In this document: one piece after another, positions 25,522 through 33,267 of the stretch
Position numbering within the stretch: the stretch's first letter is position 1
Layout: each line of letters begins with the position of its first letter
DNA from: Streptomyces sp. DH-12
GTDB lineage: Bacteria > Actinomycetota > Actinomycetes > Streptomycetales > Streptomycetaceae
DNA: 64,000 nt
Direction of reading: 5' to 3'
Assembly: GCF_002899455.1 (NCBI RefSeq)
Contig: NZ_PPFB01000001.1
Location: 6,044,001 to 6,108,000 of the forward strand
Notes under the pieces: model-generated
Seen by the model: the letters and a program-made list of their open reading frames with translations, nothing else
What the model was told of the DNA's origin: nothing
Databases searched by the model: none
Program-made: the position numbers and the translations under genes

Positions 25522-27132
25522 ATGGCGAGTGTCCACCTTCCCTACGCACGCGCGCTGGTGCTGCCGGCCATAGTGATGGCCGCGGCGACCGGAGCCGCCG
25601 TCGCCCTGGTGACGGAGCCCGCCCGGATCGCCGTCGGCGTGTGCGGCGCCGTGGCGACCCTGCTGGTGGCCGCCACCGCGGCCGAGGCGGTGCGCCGCGG
25701 CCGGGTGCTGCGGGAGGCGCGCGCCGAACACGAGCGTCACCGTGCGTATCTGGAGGCGCGGATCGCCGCCCACGACACGGAGACCGAGTACTTCATCCAG
25801 AAGGTCTTCCCCACCTGCCTGGGCCACCTGCACGCCGGCAACGAGCCGGACGAGGTGATGCGCGACCTGCCACGGCTCAACCCGTCCTGGCGGGACCTGC
25901 CCAAGTACCAGCAGGTGCTGCTGCGCAAGGTCCTCCAGATCATCGACGACGAGGAGAACCTGCGTGACTCCTCGCTGCGCTCCTTCGTCTCCATCGCCCG
26001 CCGCGTCCAGGCCATCGTCCACCAGCAGGCCAAGGAACTGCGGGAGATGGAGGAGGACCACGGCCGCAACCCCGAGGTCTTCGACGACCTGCTGCGCATC
26101 GACCACGGCACCGCGCTGATCGGCCGCCTCGCCGACTCCATCTCCGTCCTCGGCGGCGGCCGCCCCGGACGCCAGTGGCCCAAGCCGGTCGCGCTCTACA
26201 GCGTGCTGCGCGGCGCCATGTCCCGCATCCTCGAGTACCGCCGCATCGACCTGAAGTCGATCGCCAAGATCAACATCAAGGGCATCTACGTCGAGCCGGT
26301 CATCCACGCCGCCGCCGAACTCCTCGACAACGCCACCCGCTACTCGCCGCCCACCAGCAAGGTCGGCGTCACCGCGACCGAGGTGCAGACCGGCGTCGCC
26401 ATCGAGATCGAGGACGCCGGCGTCAGCCTCGACGAGCAGGCCCGCGCCCGCATCGAGGACATCCTCGACCGCGCCCAGCGCGGCGTCGACCTCCAGGAGA
26501 TCGGCGCCAACCCGCGCCTCGGCCTCGCCGTCGTCGGCCGCCTGTGCACCCAGTTCAGCATGCAGGTGTCGCTGCGCGCCTCCGCCTACGGCGGCGTCCG
26601 CGCCATCCTCGTCGTCCCCAGCGAGATGATCACCGACGAGCCCGGCGTCGGCCTCGCCCACGGCATCGGCGCCACCGCCGTGCCCCGCCCCGTCGACGCC
26701 CTCCCCGGCCCGCAGCGCCCTCCCAAGAAGCGCCGTCCCACCAGCCCGCGCATCCCCGCCACGGCCGCCCTCGAGGACGATGTCCCCGAGGTCACCGAGT
26801 GGACCGCGGGCGGACTGCCGCAGCGCCGCAGCCGCGTGAAGACCCCGCTCGCCCAGCGCTACGCCGAGCAGGCCGCCGCCGAGCGCGCCGAACGCGAGGC
26901 CAAGGAGCGCGGCGAGGAGTACCACGACATCTGGGCGGCGGCCGAGCCCGAGGAGAAGAAGCGGAACGACCGCGAACCCGGGCTGTGGGTCGACGCCTTC
27001 TGGGAGGGCCTGAAGAAGGACCTCGACCCGGGTGTCCACCCCACCGACTTCACCCGGAACCCGACCGCCTACCTGCATCTCATCAACGAACCGGCCCGCA
27101 CCGAGGCCGAGGACGAGGGGGACCTCAAGTGA
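25522..27132 (+). CDS. Conservon sensor-like ATPase CvnA9/RarA
   Basis: A 536-aa nitrate/nitrite-sensor-like histidine kinase homologue. Two hydrophobic segments (about 8-30 and 34-56) anchor it; a helical region follows, then a HATPase_c domain with N-box ELLDNATRYSPP and glycine-rich GANPRLGLAVVGRL. The conserved phospho-accepting His box of true kinases is not evident. The last 150 residues are charged and disordered. In conservons CvnA acts with CvnB, C and D as a membrane complex likened to eukaryotic GPCR systems; cvn9/rar represses aerial development in S. coelicolor. The ATG follows AGAGGG. It overlaps cvnB by 4 nt. Confidence 0.92.
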   Translation: MASVHLPYARALVLPAIVMAAATGAAVALVTEPARIAVGVCGAVATLLVAATAAEAVRRGRVLREARAEHERHRAYLEARIAAHDTETEYFIQKVFPTCLGHLHAGNEPDEVMRDLPRLNPSWRDLPKYQQVLLRKVLQIIDDEENLRDSSLRSFVSIARRVQAIVHQQAKELREMEEDHGRNPEVFDDLLRIDHGTALIGRLADSISVLGGGRPGRQWPKPVALYSVLRGAMSRILEYRRIDLKSIAKINIKGIYVEPVIHAAAELLDNATRYSPPTSKVGVTATEVQTGVAIEIEDAGVSLDEQARARIEDILDRAQRGVDLQEIGANPRLGLAVVGRLCTQFSMQVSLRASAYGGVRAILVVPSEMITDEPGVGLAHGIGATAVPRPVDALPGPQRPPKKRRPTSPRIPATAALEDDVPEVTEWTAGGLPQRRSRVKTPLAQRYAEQAAAERAEREAKERGEEYHDIWAAAEPEEKKRNDREPGLWVDAFWEGLKKDLDPGVHPTDFTRNPTAYLHLINEPARTEAEDEGDLK

Positions 27133-27536
27133 TCCAGCAACGAGCCAACTTCGACTGGATGCTCAAGGAGCTCGCCGACGGCGTGCCCGGCGTCGAGATG
27201 ATCGTGGTGCTCTCCGCCGACGGCCTGCGCATCGCCCGCTACGGCGGCGAGCCGGACGCGGCCGACCGGGTCGCCGCCGCCTGCGCCGGCGTGCAGAGCC
27301 TCGCCTCCGCCGTCGCGCAGGAACTCCCGTACGGCGACGGTGAGATGAAGATGGTGCTCATCGAGATCGACGAGGGCTACTTCTATCTCATGGCGGCCGG
27401 CGCCAACGCCTACCTCGCGGTCCTCTCCGACATGACCTGCGAACCCGGCCGCATGGGCGGCATGATGCGCGACCTCGTCGTCCGCATCGGCGCCCATCTG
27501 ACCAGCCCGCCCCGACGGAACGGGCAGCCCGTATGA
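27129..27536 (+). CDS. Conservon roadblock/LC7 protein CvnB9/RarB
   Basis: A 135-aa roadblock/LC7 (MglB-like) fold protein: FDWMLKELADGVPGVEMIVV, then GLRIARYG and the second half with GEMKMVLIEIDEGYFYLMAA. In conservons it links the sensor to the GTPase CvnD; MglB relatives regulate small GTPases. The GTG start overlaps the cvnA stop (GTGA), and its own stop overlaps the next ATG (ATGA), showing tight translational coupling. Confidence 0.95.
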   Translation: MIQQRANFDWMLKELADGVPGVEMIVVLSADGLRIARYGGEPDAADRVAAACAGVQSLASAVAQELPYGDGEMKMVLIEIDEGYFYLMAAGANAYLAVLSDMTCEPGRMGGMMRDLVVRIGAHLTSPPRRNGQPV

Positions 27537-27928
27537 CTCCTCCGCAACGCCAGAGGCGCACCCCCGCACAGCCGGCCGCCCCGGCCCCGAAGGAGGGCGC
27601 GGGCGGCAACCCGGAGCGGCTGTACGTCGTGGCCGGACCGGACGGCGAGCGTGCCGACATCGACCTGGTCACCCTGATCGTGGCGCGCTCCCCGGACCCC
27701 CCGCCCTCCGCGACCCCCGAGCAGGCGGCGCTGCTCCGGCTCTGCGTCGCCCCCCTGTCCGTGGCCGAGCTGTCGGCCTATCTCAGTCTGCCGTTCAGCG
27801 TGGTGACCGTGCTGGTCACCGAACTGCTGACGGCGGAACTGGTCCAGGCGCGCTCCTCCATCGTCCGCAAGACGCTCCCGGACCGTTCCCTTCTCGAAGC
27901 GGTGATGCATGGACTTCAACGGCTCTGA
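27533..27928 (+). CDS. Conservon DUF742 protein CvnC9/RarC
   Basis: A 131-aa DUF742 protein. A Pro/Arg-rich N-terminal tail is followed by RLYVVAGPDG and a winged-helix-like C-terminal half (LSVAELSAYLSLPFSVVTVL). It is the third member of every conservon; its biochemical role is unclear. The start overlaps cvnB (ATGA) and the 3' end overlaps cvnD by 20 nt. Confidence 0.94.
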   Translation: MTPPQRQRRTPAQPAAPAPKEGAGGNPERLYVVAGPDGERADIDLVTLIVARSPDPPPSATPEQAALLRLCVAPLSVAELSAYLSLPFSVVTVLVTELLTAELVQARSSIVRKTLPDRSLLEAVMHGLQRL

Positions 27929-28529
27929 CACCATCCCGGGCCCACGTGCCGAGGACCAGTTGCCCCACACGGCGCAGTCCGCGGTGAAGATCGTGATCGT
28001 CGGCGGGTTCGGGGTCGGCAAGACCACCATGGTCGGCTCGGTCAGCGAGATCAAACCGCTGACCACCGAGGAGACCATGACGCAGGCCGGCATCGGGGTC
28101 GACGACAACTACGGCTCCGCGTCCAAGACGGCCACCACCGTCGCCATGGACTTCGGCCGCATCAAGATCACCGACGAGCTGGTGCTGTACCTGTTCGGCA
28201 CGCCGGGCCAGGAGCGCTTCTGGTTCCTGTGGAACGGCCTGTTCGAGGGCGCGCTCGGCGCGGTCGTGCTGGTCGACACCCGCCGCCTGGAGGTCAGCTT
28301 CGATGTCATGGGCCGCCTCGAGGAACGCGGTGTGCCCTTCGTCGTCGCCGTCAACTCCTTCCCGGACGCGCCCCGCTATCCCCTCTCCGACCTGCGGGCC
28401 GCGCTCGACCTGACCGAGCAGATCCCCATCGTGGAATGCGACGTGCGGCGCCGCGCCTCCAGCCGCGACGTCCTGATGACCCTGATGCGCTTCCTGCACT
28501 CGCTCGCCATGACGGGATCGCTCGCCTGA
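27909..28529 (+). CDS. Conservon small GTPase CvnD9/RarD
   Basis: A 206-aa Ras-like/MglA-type ATP/GTP-binding protein. G1 is GGFGVGKTT, the switch II region is FGTPGQERFWF, and the base-recognition loop reads VNSFPDAP instead of the canonical NKxD, as in other CvnD proteins. It is the likely output switch of the CvnABC complex. It overlaps cvnC by 20 nt; the P450 follows after 53 nt. Confidence 0.95.
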   Translation: MDFNGSDTIPGPRAEDQLPHTAQSAVKIVIVGGFGVGKTTMVGSVSEIKPLTTEETMTQAGIGVDDNYGSASKTATTVAMDFGRIKITDELVLYLFGTPGQERFWFLWNGLFEGALGAVVLVDTRRLEVSFDVMGRLEERGVPFVVAVNSFPDAPRYPLSDLRAALDLTEQIPIVECDVRRRASSRDVLMTLMRFLHSLAMTGSLA

Positions 28530-28582
28530 CGCGCGAGCCCTCTCCCCGGATCTTCTGCCTTTCCCCTTTCGGAGCGACCACA

Positions 28583-30169
28583 GTGACGCCTGAGTCCCAT
28601 CCTCTGACGCCGGACCGCCCGGCCGGTGACGACGCCCGGCCGGAGCCGCCCCCCGGATGCCCCGCGCACGGCCGCGGCCCCGGCGGACTCGCCCGCCTCC
28701 ACGCGTCGGACGACCTCAAGAAGCTCTACGAGCAACTGCGCGAGGAGCACGGCCCGGTGGCGCCCGTGCTCGTCCACGACGACGTACCGCTGTGGGTGGT
28801 GCTCGGCCATGCCGAGAGCCAGCAACTGGTGCGCAGCCCCACGCAGTTCACCAAGGACAGCCGCGTCTGGTCCGCGCTCCGCGACGGACTGGTCAAGCCC
28901 GAGCACCCACTGATGCCGCACATCGCCTGGCAGCCCACGTGCGCCCACACCGAGGGCGAGCAGCACCGGCGCTGGCGCGGCGCCCTCGACGCCGCCGTCG
29001 CCGCCACCGACTTCCGCAGCCTGCGCCGGTACGTCAACCGCAGCGTCCAGCGCGTCGTCAACCGGTTCTGCGAGGACGGCGAGGCCGACCTGGTCGGCCA
29101 GTACGCCGAGCACCTGCCGATGGCCGTGATGTGCCACGTCCTCGGCATGCCCGACGAGTACGACGACCGCATGGTGCAGGCCGCCCGCGACATGATCCGC
29201 GGCACCGAGACCGCCATCGCGAGCAACGCCCACGTGATGGCGGCGCTGGAACGCCTCACCGCCCGCCGCCGCGAGGAACCGCGGAACGACTTCGCGGGCC
29301 ACCTCGTCAGCCACCCGGCCGGACTGAGCGACGAGGAGGTCAGCCAGCACCTGCGGGTGGTGCTGATCGCCGCCTACGAGGCCACCGCCAACCTTCTCGC
29401 CAACGTGCTGCGCCAGGTGCTGATCGACCCGCGCTTCCGCTCCCAGCTCAACGGCGGCCAGATGACCGTGCCCCAGGCGGTGGAACAACTGCTGTGGGAC
29501 GAACCGCCGTTCAGCACCATCTTCGCCTACTACGCCAAGCAGGACACCGAGCTGGGCGGGCAGCGCGTCCGCAAGGGCGATGCCCTGCTGTTCGCGCCCG
29601 CGCCGGCCAACGTCGACCCCCGGGTCCGCCCCGACCCGACCGCCGACATGCAGGGCAACCGCTCCCACCTCGCGTTCGGCGGCGGCAGCCACGAGTGCCC
29701 CGGCCAGGACATCGGCCGTGTCATCGCCGAGGTCGGCGTCGACGCCCTGCTCATGCGGCTGCCGGACGTGGAGCTGAGCTGCGCCGAGGAGGAACTGGCC
29801 TTCACCGAGTCCATCGCCTCACGCCATCTGGTGTCGCTGCCGGTGCACTTCACGCCCCGGCCGCAGCAGGAGGTCACCCAGCCGCCGACGCACGAGAACG
29901 ACGCGCCGGCGGCGTACGACTGGCAGATCGGAGGGGTTCCGCGGCAGGCGGCGCCGGCGGCTGCGACTGCTCCGGCCGCGGTTGCCGTGGGGAGCGGGGA
30001 CGCGGGCGTGGGTGCGGGCGCCGGCGGGGCTCCGGCCGCCGGTTCGGTTCCGGTGCCGGCCTCGGGTGCGGCGCCGGCCGGGGCGCCCGTGCCGCCCCCG
30101 CCGCTCACGCAGCCGGAGCCGCCGAAGGGCGCCTGGCAGCGCTTCCTGCGGTGGTGGCGCGGCTACTGA
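28583..30169 (+). CDS. Conservon cytochrome P450 CvnE9/RarE, CYP157-like
   Basis: A 528-aa P450-fold protein. The heme-binding loop is AFGGGSHECPGQD with proximal Cys372. The K-helix ExxR pair is absent: the segment reads EQLLW (301-305), so Gln302 and Trp305 replace Glu and Arg, and the I-helix reads AAYEAT. Loss of ExxR is described for the CYP157 family found in Streptomyces conservons. After about residue 440 comes an Ala/Gly/Pro low-complexity tail of about 70 residues ending in WQRFLRWWRGY, an aromatic-basic amphipathic helix that could touch membrane. The GTG at 28583 follows GGAGCGACC. Whether it catalyses oxidation is open. Confidence 0.9.
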   Translation: MTPESHPLTPDRPAGDDARPEPPPGCPAHGRGPGGLARLHASDDLKKLYEQLREEHGPVAPVLVHDDVPLWVVLGHAESQQLVRSPTQFTKDSRVWSALRDGLVKPEHPLMPHIAWQPTCAHTEGEQHRRWRGALDAAVAATDFRSLRRYVNRSVQRVVNRFCEDGEADLVGQYAEHLPMAVMCHVLGMPDEYDDRMVQAARDMIRGTETAIASNAHVMAALERLTARRREEPRNDFAGHLVSHPAGLSDEEVSQHLRVVLIAAYEATANLLANVLRQVLIDPRFRSQLNGGQMTVPQAVEQLLWDEPPFSTIFAYYAKQDTELGGQRVRKGDALLFAPAPANVDPRVRPDPTADMQGNRSHLAFGGGSHECPGQDIGRVIAEVGVDALLMRLPDVELSCAEEELAFTESIASRHLVSLPVHFTPRPQQEVTQPPTHENDAPAAYDWQIGGVPRQAAPAAATAPAAVAVGSGDAGVGAGAGGAPAAGSVPVPASGAAPAGAPVPPPPLTQPEPPKGAWQRFLRWWRGY

Positions 30170-31122
30170 CCCGCCGCCCACTCCTCGTACGAGGCCCACG
30201 CCCCGAGCACCCGGCCGCTGGTGAACCGGCGTTCCGCCCCCGTCACCGGATCGGTGAACGCCAGTTCCCGCGCCAGCAGTTGCAGCGGCCGCCGGAAGTC
30301 GCCGGCCGGGGCGGGGGCGGTCACCTCGGGGTAGAGGGGGTCGCCGAGGATCGGCACCCGGAGGGCGTTCATGTGGACCCGGAGCTGATGGGTCTGGCCG
30401 GTACCGGGCACCAGCCGGTACCGGCCCAGGCCGTCCGCCCGGTGCGCGAGCAGTTCCACCCGGGTCACCGCGTTCGGCTCGCCCTCGACCTCCTTCGCGG
30501 TCAGCGTCCCGCGCTCCTTCACGATCCGGCTGCGCACGGTGCGGGGGAGGCCCAGGGCCGGGTCGTAGGGGGCGACGGCCTCGTACTCCTTGTGCACCCG
30601 CCGGTCGCGGAACAGGGTCTGGTAGGCGCCGCGCTCCTCGGGCCGCACGGTGAACAGCACCAGCCCGGCGGTGAGCCGGTCGAGGCGGTGCGCCGCGGTC
30701 AGCCGCGGCAGGCCCAGCTCGTGGCGGAGCCGGGCGAGCGCGGTCTGCCGGACGTGGCCGCCGCGTGGGGTGGTGGCCAGGAAGTGCGGCTTGTCGACGA
30801 CCACGAGGTGCTCGTCCTGGTGCACCACGCGCAGGGGGAAAGGGACCGGGGTCTCGGCGGGCATCTCGCGGTGGAACCACACGCACAGGCCCGGGGCGTA
30901 GGGGGTGTCGGGCGGGACGGGACGGCCGTCGGCGCCGACGATCCCGCCCGCGGTGAACAGGGCGTCGATCTGCGCGGGGTCCGCGGCCAGACGCAGCACC
31001 AGGTGCTCCCGGACGGTCGCTCCCGGTCCGCCGGCCGGCAGACGCACCCGTACCGGGTCCACTCCGTCGCGCTGCGGCAGGGGAGGGGGCGGGGCGGGGC
31101 GTCTGCGTCTCACGTGGGGCAA
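30163..31122 (-). CDS. RluA-family pseudouridine synthase
   Basis: A 319-aa RNA pseudouridine synthase. The active-site loop HRLDRLTAGL carries the catalytic Asp; EDxxLVVVDKP- and GTGQTHQLRVH-type motifs are present (DEHLVVVDKPH, PGTGQTHQLRVH). The N-terminus is Pro/Arg-rich. A TTG start at 31122 is listed; GTG at 31113 is equally possible. Target RNA is unknown. Its last 7 nt overlap the 3' end of the convergent P450 gene, with no terminator between. Confidence 0.9.
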   Translation of the reverse strand: MPHVRRRRPAPPPPLPQRDGVDPVRVRLPAGGPGATVREHLVLRLAADPAQIDALFTAGGIVGADGRPVPPDTPYAPGLCVWFHREMPAETPVPFPLRVVHQDEHLVVVDKPHFLATTPRGGHVRQTALARLRHELGLPRLTAAHRLDRLTAGLVLFTVRPEERGAYQTLFRDRRVHKEYEAVAPYDPALGLPRTVRSRIVKERGTLTAKEVEGEPNAVTRVELLAHRADGLGRYRLVPGTGQTHQLRVHMNALRVPILGDPLYPEVTAPAPAGDFRRPLQLLARELAFTDPVTGAERRFTSGRVLGAWASYEEWAAGQ

Positions 31123-31175
31123 GGGTACGGGGCGGGGTGCGGTTCACCTGCCGGTGCGGGGCGGTGGAGGCCGAA

Positions 31176-31200
31176 CGCGCGGTTCCCCGCGCCCCTGGCG
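31176..31200. repeat. Copy 1 of an interspersed Streptomyces intergenic repeat
   Basis: CGCGCGGTTCCCCGCGCCCC followed by TGGCG, in the 100-bp gap between the rluA-like and siderophore-interacting genes. The same core recurs at 55695-55724. From memory, GCGCAGTTCCCCGCGCCCCT is a very common extragenic element in Streptomyces genomes. Function unknown. Confidence 0.6.
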
Positions 31201-31224
31201 GGCTGCCGCTGAGGGGGCGGACGG

Positions 31225-32070
31225 TCAGGCCGACGCCCGGGCGCCTTCCTGTTCCGCCTCGATGCGGGCGTTCCACTCCTTCTTCGATGCCTGCCAGCCG
31301 TCCTCGTCGTGGCCCTGGCGCCAGTAGCCGGAGACGGACAGGTCCTCGCGCGGGATGCCGCGCTCCACCCGCAGCAGACGGCGCAGTTCCTTCACAAAAT
31401 GCGCCTCGCCGTGGACGAAGGCGTGCACCCGGCCCTCGGGCCAGTCCAACCCGCGCACGGCCTCCACCAGCGCCTCGCCGACCCTGCGGTCCCCGCGGTG
31501 CAGCCAGCGGATCTCCACGTCGGAGTCGATCTTCTGCTCCTCCTCCGGGCCCGCGATCTCGAGGAACGCGAACGCGCGGGCGCCCTGCGGCAGCGACTCC
31601 AGGGCGCGGGCGATGGCCGGAAGCGCGCTCTCGTCACCGGCCAGCAGGTGCCAGTCGGCGGCGGGGTCGGGGGCGTAGGCGCCGCCGGGACCGAGGAACC
31701 GGACGACGTCGCCGGGCCGCGCGTTCGTCGCCCACGGACCGGCCAGACCCTCGTCGCCGTGGATCACGAAGTCGAGGGTCAGCTCCCGGTGCTCGGCGTC
31801 CCAGTGGCGGATCGTGTACGTCCGGGTCACCGGCCACTGGTCGCGCGGGAACTCGGCGCGGATCCGCTCCAGGTCGAAGGGCTCGGGGTAGACCGCGCCC
31901 GGTGCCGGGAACAGCAGCTTGACGTAATGGTCGGTGCAGGTGTCCGCCGAGACGGCCGCGAGGCCCTCACCGCCCAGCACCACGCGCTGCATGTGCGGGG
32001 TCAGCCGCTCCGTGCGGACGACCACGCCGGTGTGCGGGGTGCGCGGCGCGCGTGCCGGTCGCTCTGCCAT
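31225..32070 (-). CDS. Siderophore-interacting protein (ferric-siderophore reductase)
   Basis: A 281-aa SIP-family flavin reductase of the ViuB/YqjH type. It has an N-terminal FAD-binding barrel with RTYTIRHWD, a GPGGAYAPDPAADWHLLAGD NAD(P)-domain start, and the family C-terminus SVSGYWRQGHDEDGW. It releases iron by reducing ferric siderophores in the cytosol. The ATG follows GGGAGG. A DmdR/IdeR-type iron box (32091-32109) sits 21 nt upstream, so iron-repressed expression is expected. Confidence 0.95.
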   Translation of the reverse strand: MAERPARAPRTPHTGVVVRTERLTPHMQRVVLGGEGLAAVSADTCTDHYVKLLFPAPGAVYPEPFDLERIRAEFPRDQWPVTRTYTIRHWDAEHRELTLDFVIHGDEGLAGPWATNARPGDVVRFLGPGGAYAPDPAADWHLLAGDESALPAIARALESLPQGARAFAFLEIAGPEEEQKIDSDVEIRWLHRGDRRVGEALVEAVRGLDWPEGRVHAFVHGEAHFVKELRRLLRVERGIPREDLSVSGYWRQGHDEDGWQASKKEWNARIEAEQEGARASA

Positions 32071-32090
32071 GAGAGGCCTCCCTGTCGCAG

Positions 32091-32109
32091 TTAGGTATAC
32101 CTAAGTTAG
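32091..32109 (-). promoter_or_regulatory. DmdR1/IdeR iron box
   Basis: TTAGGTATACCTAAGTTAG contains a perfect 14-bp palindrome TTAGGTATACCTAA and resembles the 19-bp iron box (TTAGGTTAGGCTAACCTAA type). It lies 21-39 nt upstream of the siderophore-interacting gene, where iron-loaded DmdR1 would block transcription. Confidence 0.85.
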
Positions 32110-32112
32110 CAC

Positions 32113-33042
32113 CTACCGCTCCGCGAGGGTTCCCAGCAGGCGGGTGACCGACCCGCCCAGGCCCCAGCGCGCGGCCAGGGACTCGACGGCGGCCGGGTCG
32201 CGCGGAGCGCGCGGCAGGGCCGTGTCGACGTCCGGGAGCGGGACGTCGTCCGCGACCCGGACGACCTTCGGCGCCACCGCGAGGTACGGCCGCGCCTCGT
32301 CCAGACGTCTGCGCTGCGCCGGTGTGAGCTTCGACCGCGGGTCGTCCACGGCCGCCAGGATCCCGGCCAGGTCGGTGAACTGGTCCAGCAGCTTGGCCGC
32401 CGTCTTCTCCCCGATGCCGGGCACGCCCGGCAGGCCGTCGCTCGGGTCGCCGCGCAGCAGCGCCAGATCCGCGTACCCCTTGCCGTCCACCCCATACTTC
32501 CCGCGCAGCGCGGCCTCGTCGGTGACGTGCAGCGTCCCGACGCCCTTGACGGGGTACAGCACCCGCACCCCGCGCGCGTCGTCCACCAGCTGGTACAGGT
32601 CGCGGTCGCCGGTGACGATGTCGACCGGGCCGTCCGCCCGCGCCGTGAAGGTGCCGATCACGTCGTCCGCCTCGTACCCGGCGACGCCCACCCGTGCGAT
32701 GCCCAGCGCGTCGAGCACCTCCTCGATCACCGGCACCTGCGGCGACAGCGTGTCCGGAACCTCCTCCGCGTCCGGCCCCGACGCCCGCTCCTCGGCCACC
32801 CGGTGCGCCTTGTAGGACGGGATCAGGTCCACCCGCCACTGCGGACGCCAGTCGGCGTCCATACAGGCCACCAGGTGCTCCGGCCGGTGGTCCCTGACCA
32901 GGCGGTCGATGAAGTCCAGCAGCCCGCGCACGGCGTTCACCGGCGTGCCGTCCGGCGCCTTGACGGACTCCGGGACGCCGAAGTAGGCGCGGAAGTAGAG
33001 GGAGGCGGTGTCGAGAAGCATCAGTCCGGTCACGCCCCGCAT
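32113..33042 (-). CDS. 5'-3' exonuclease (FEN/Pol I N-terminal type)
   Basis: A 309-aa stand-alone flap/5' nuclease like the N-terminal domain of DNA polymerase I. LMLLDTASLYFRAYFG begins the domain, acidic metal ligands are in ACMDAD, GYEADDVIGT and VTGDRDLYQLV, and the helix-hairpin-helix is GVPGIGEKTAAKLL. It removes RNA primers and flaps. Tandem ATG codons at 33045 and 33042 and GTG at 33033 are all in frame; the second ATG was chosen for its spacing from AGGGTGGGG. The iron box just downstream belongs to the next gene. Confidence 0.92.
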   Translation of the reverse strand: MRGVTGLMLLDTASLYFRAYFGVPESVKAPDGTPVNAVRGLLDFIDRLVRDHRPEHLVACMDADWRPQWRVDLIPSYKAHRVAEERASGPDAEEVPDTLSPQVPVIEEVLDALGIARVGVAGYEADDVIGTFTARADGPVDIVTGDRDLYQLVDDARGVRVLYPVKGVGTLHVTDEAALRGKYGVDGKGYADLALLRGDPSDGLPGVPGIGEKTAAKLLDQFTDLAGILAAVDDPRSKLTPAQRRRLDEARPYLAVAPKVVRVADDVPLPDVDTALPRAPRDPAAVESLAARWGLGGSVTRLLGTLAER

Positions 33043-33095
33043 CATGCCCCACCCTGCCGACAGCACCGTCCTGACGGCACGCGCGTACGTCTTCG

Positions 33096-33207
33096 CGCAA
33101 CGTGTTGCGTGCTGCGCCACATCTGTGAGGCGGCACACGAAAAGTTTGCGCCGTTCGAAACAGGGGAGGCGCGGCCGCGGAACGATGCCGGTTGCGCTTT
33201 CAACCGG
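33096..33207. promoter_or_regulatory. Two palindromes upstream of the glycine-betaine-type transporter
   Basis: CGCAACGTGTTGCG (33096-33109; 6-bp arms) and CCGGTTG-N6-CAACCGG (33188-33207) lie in the 225-bp gap between the divergent exonuclease and transporter genes. They are candidate operators for an osmotic or substrate-responsive regulator. No c-di-AMP riboswitch-like structure was recognised. Confidence 0.45.
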
Positions 33208-33267
33208 TCGCGGGCCCCGGCCCGCCGCGCATCGCTCCGGCATCTGTCGCCGAGACGAGAGGTACGT

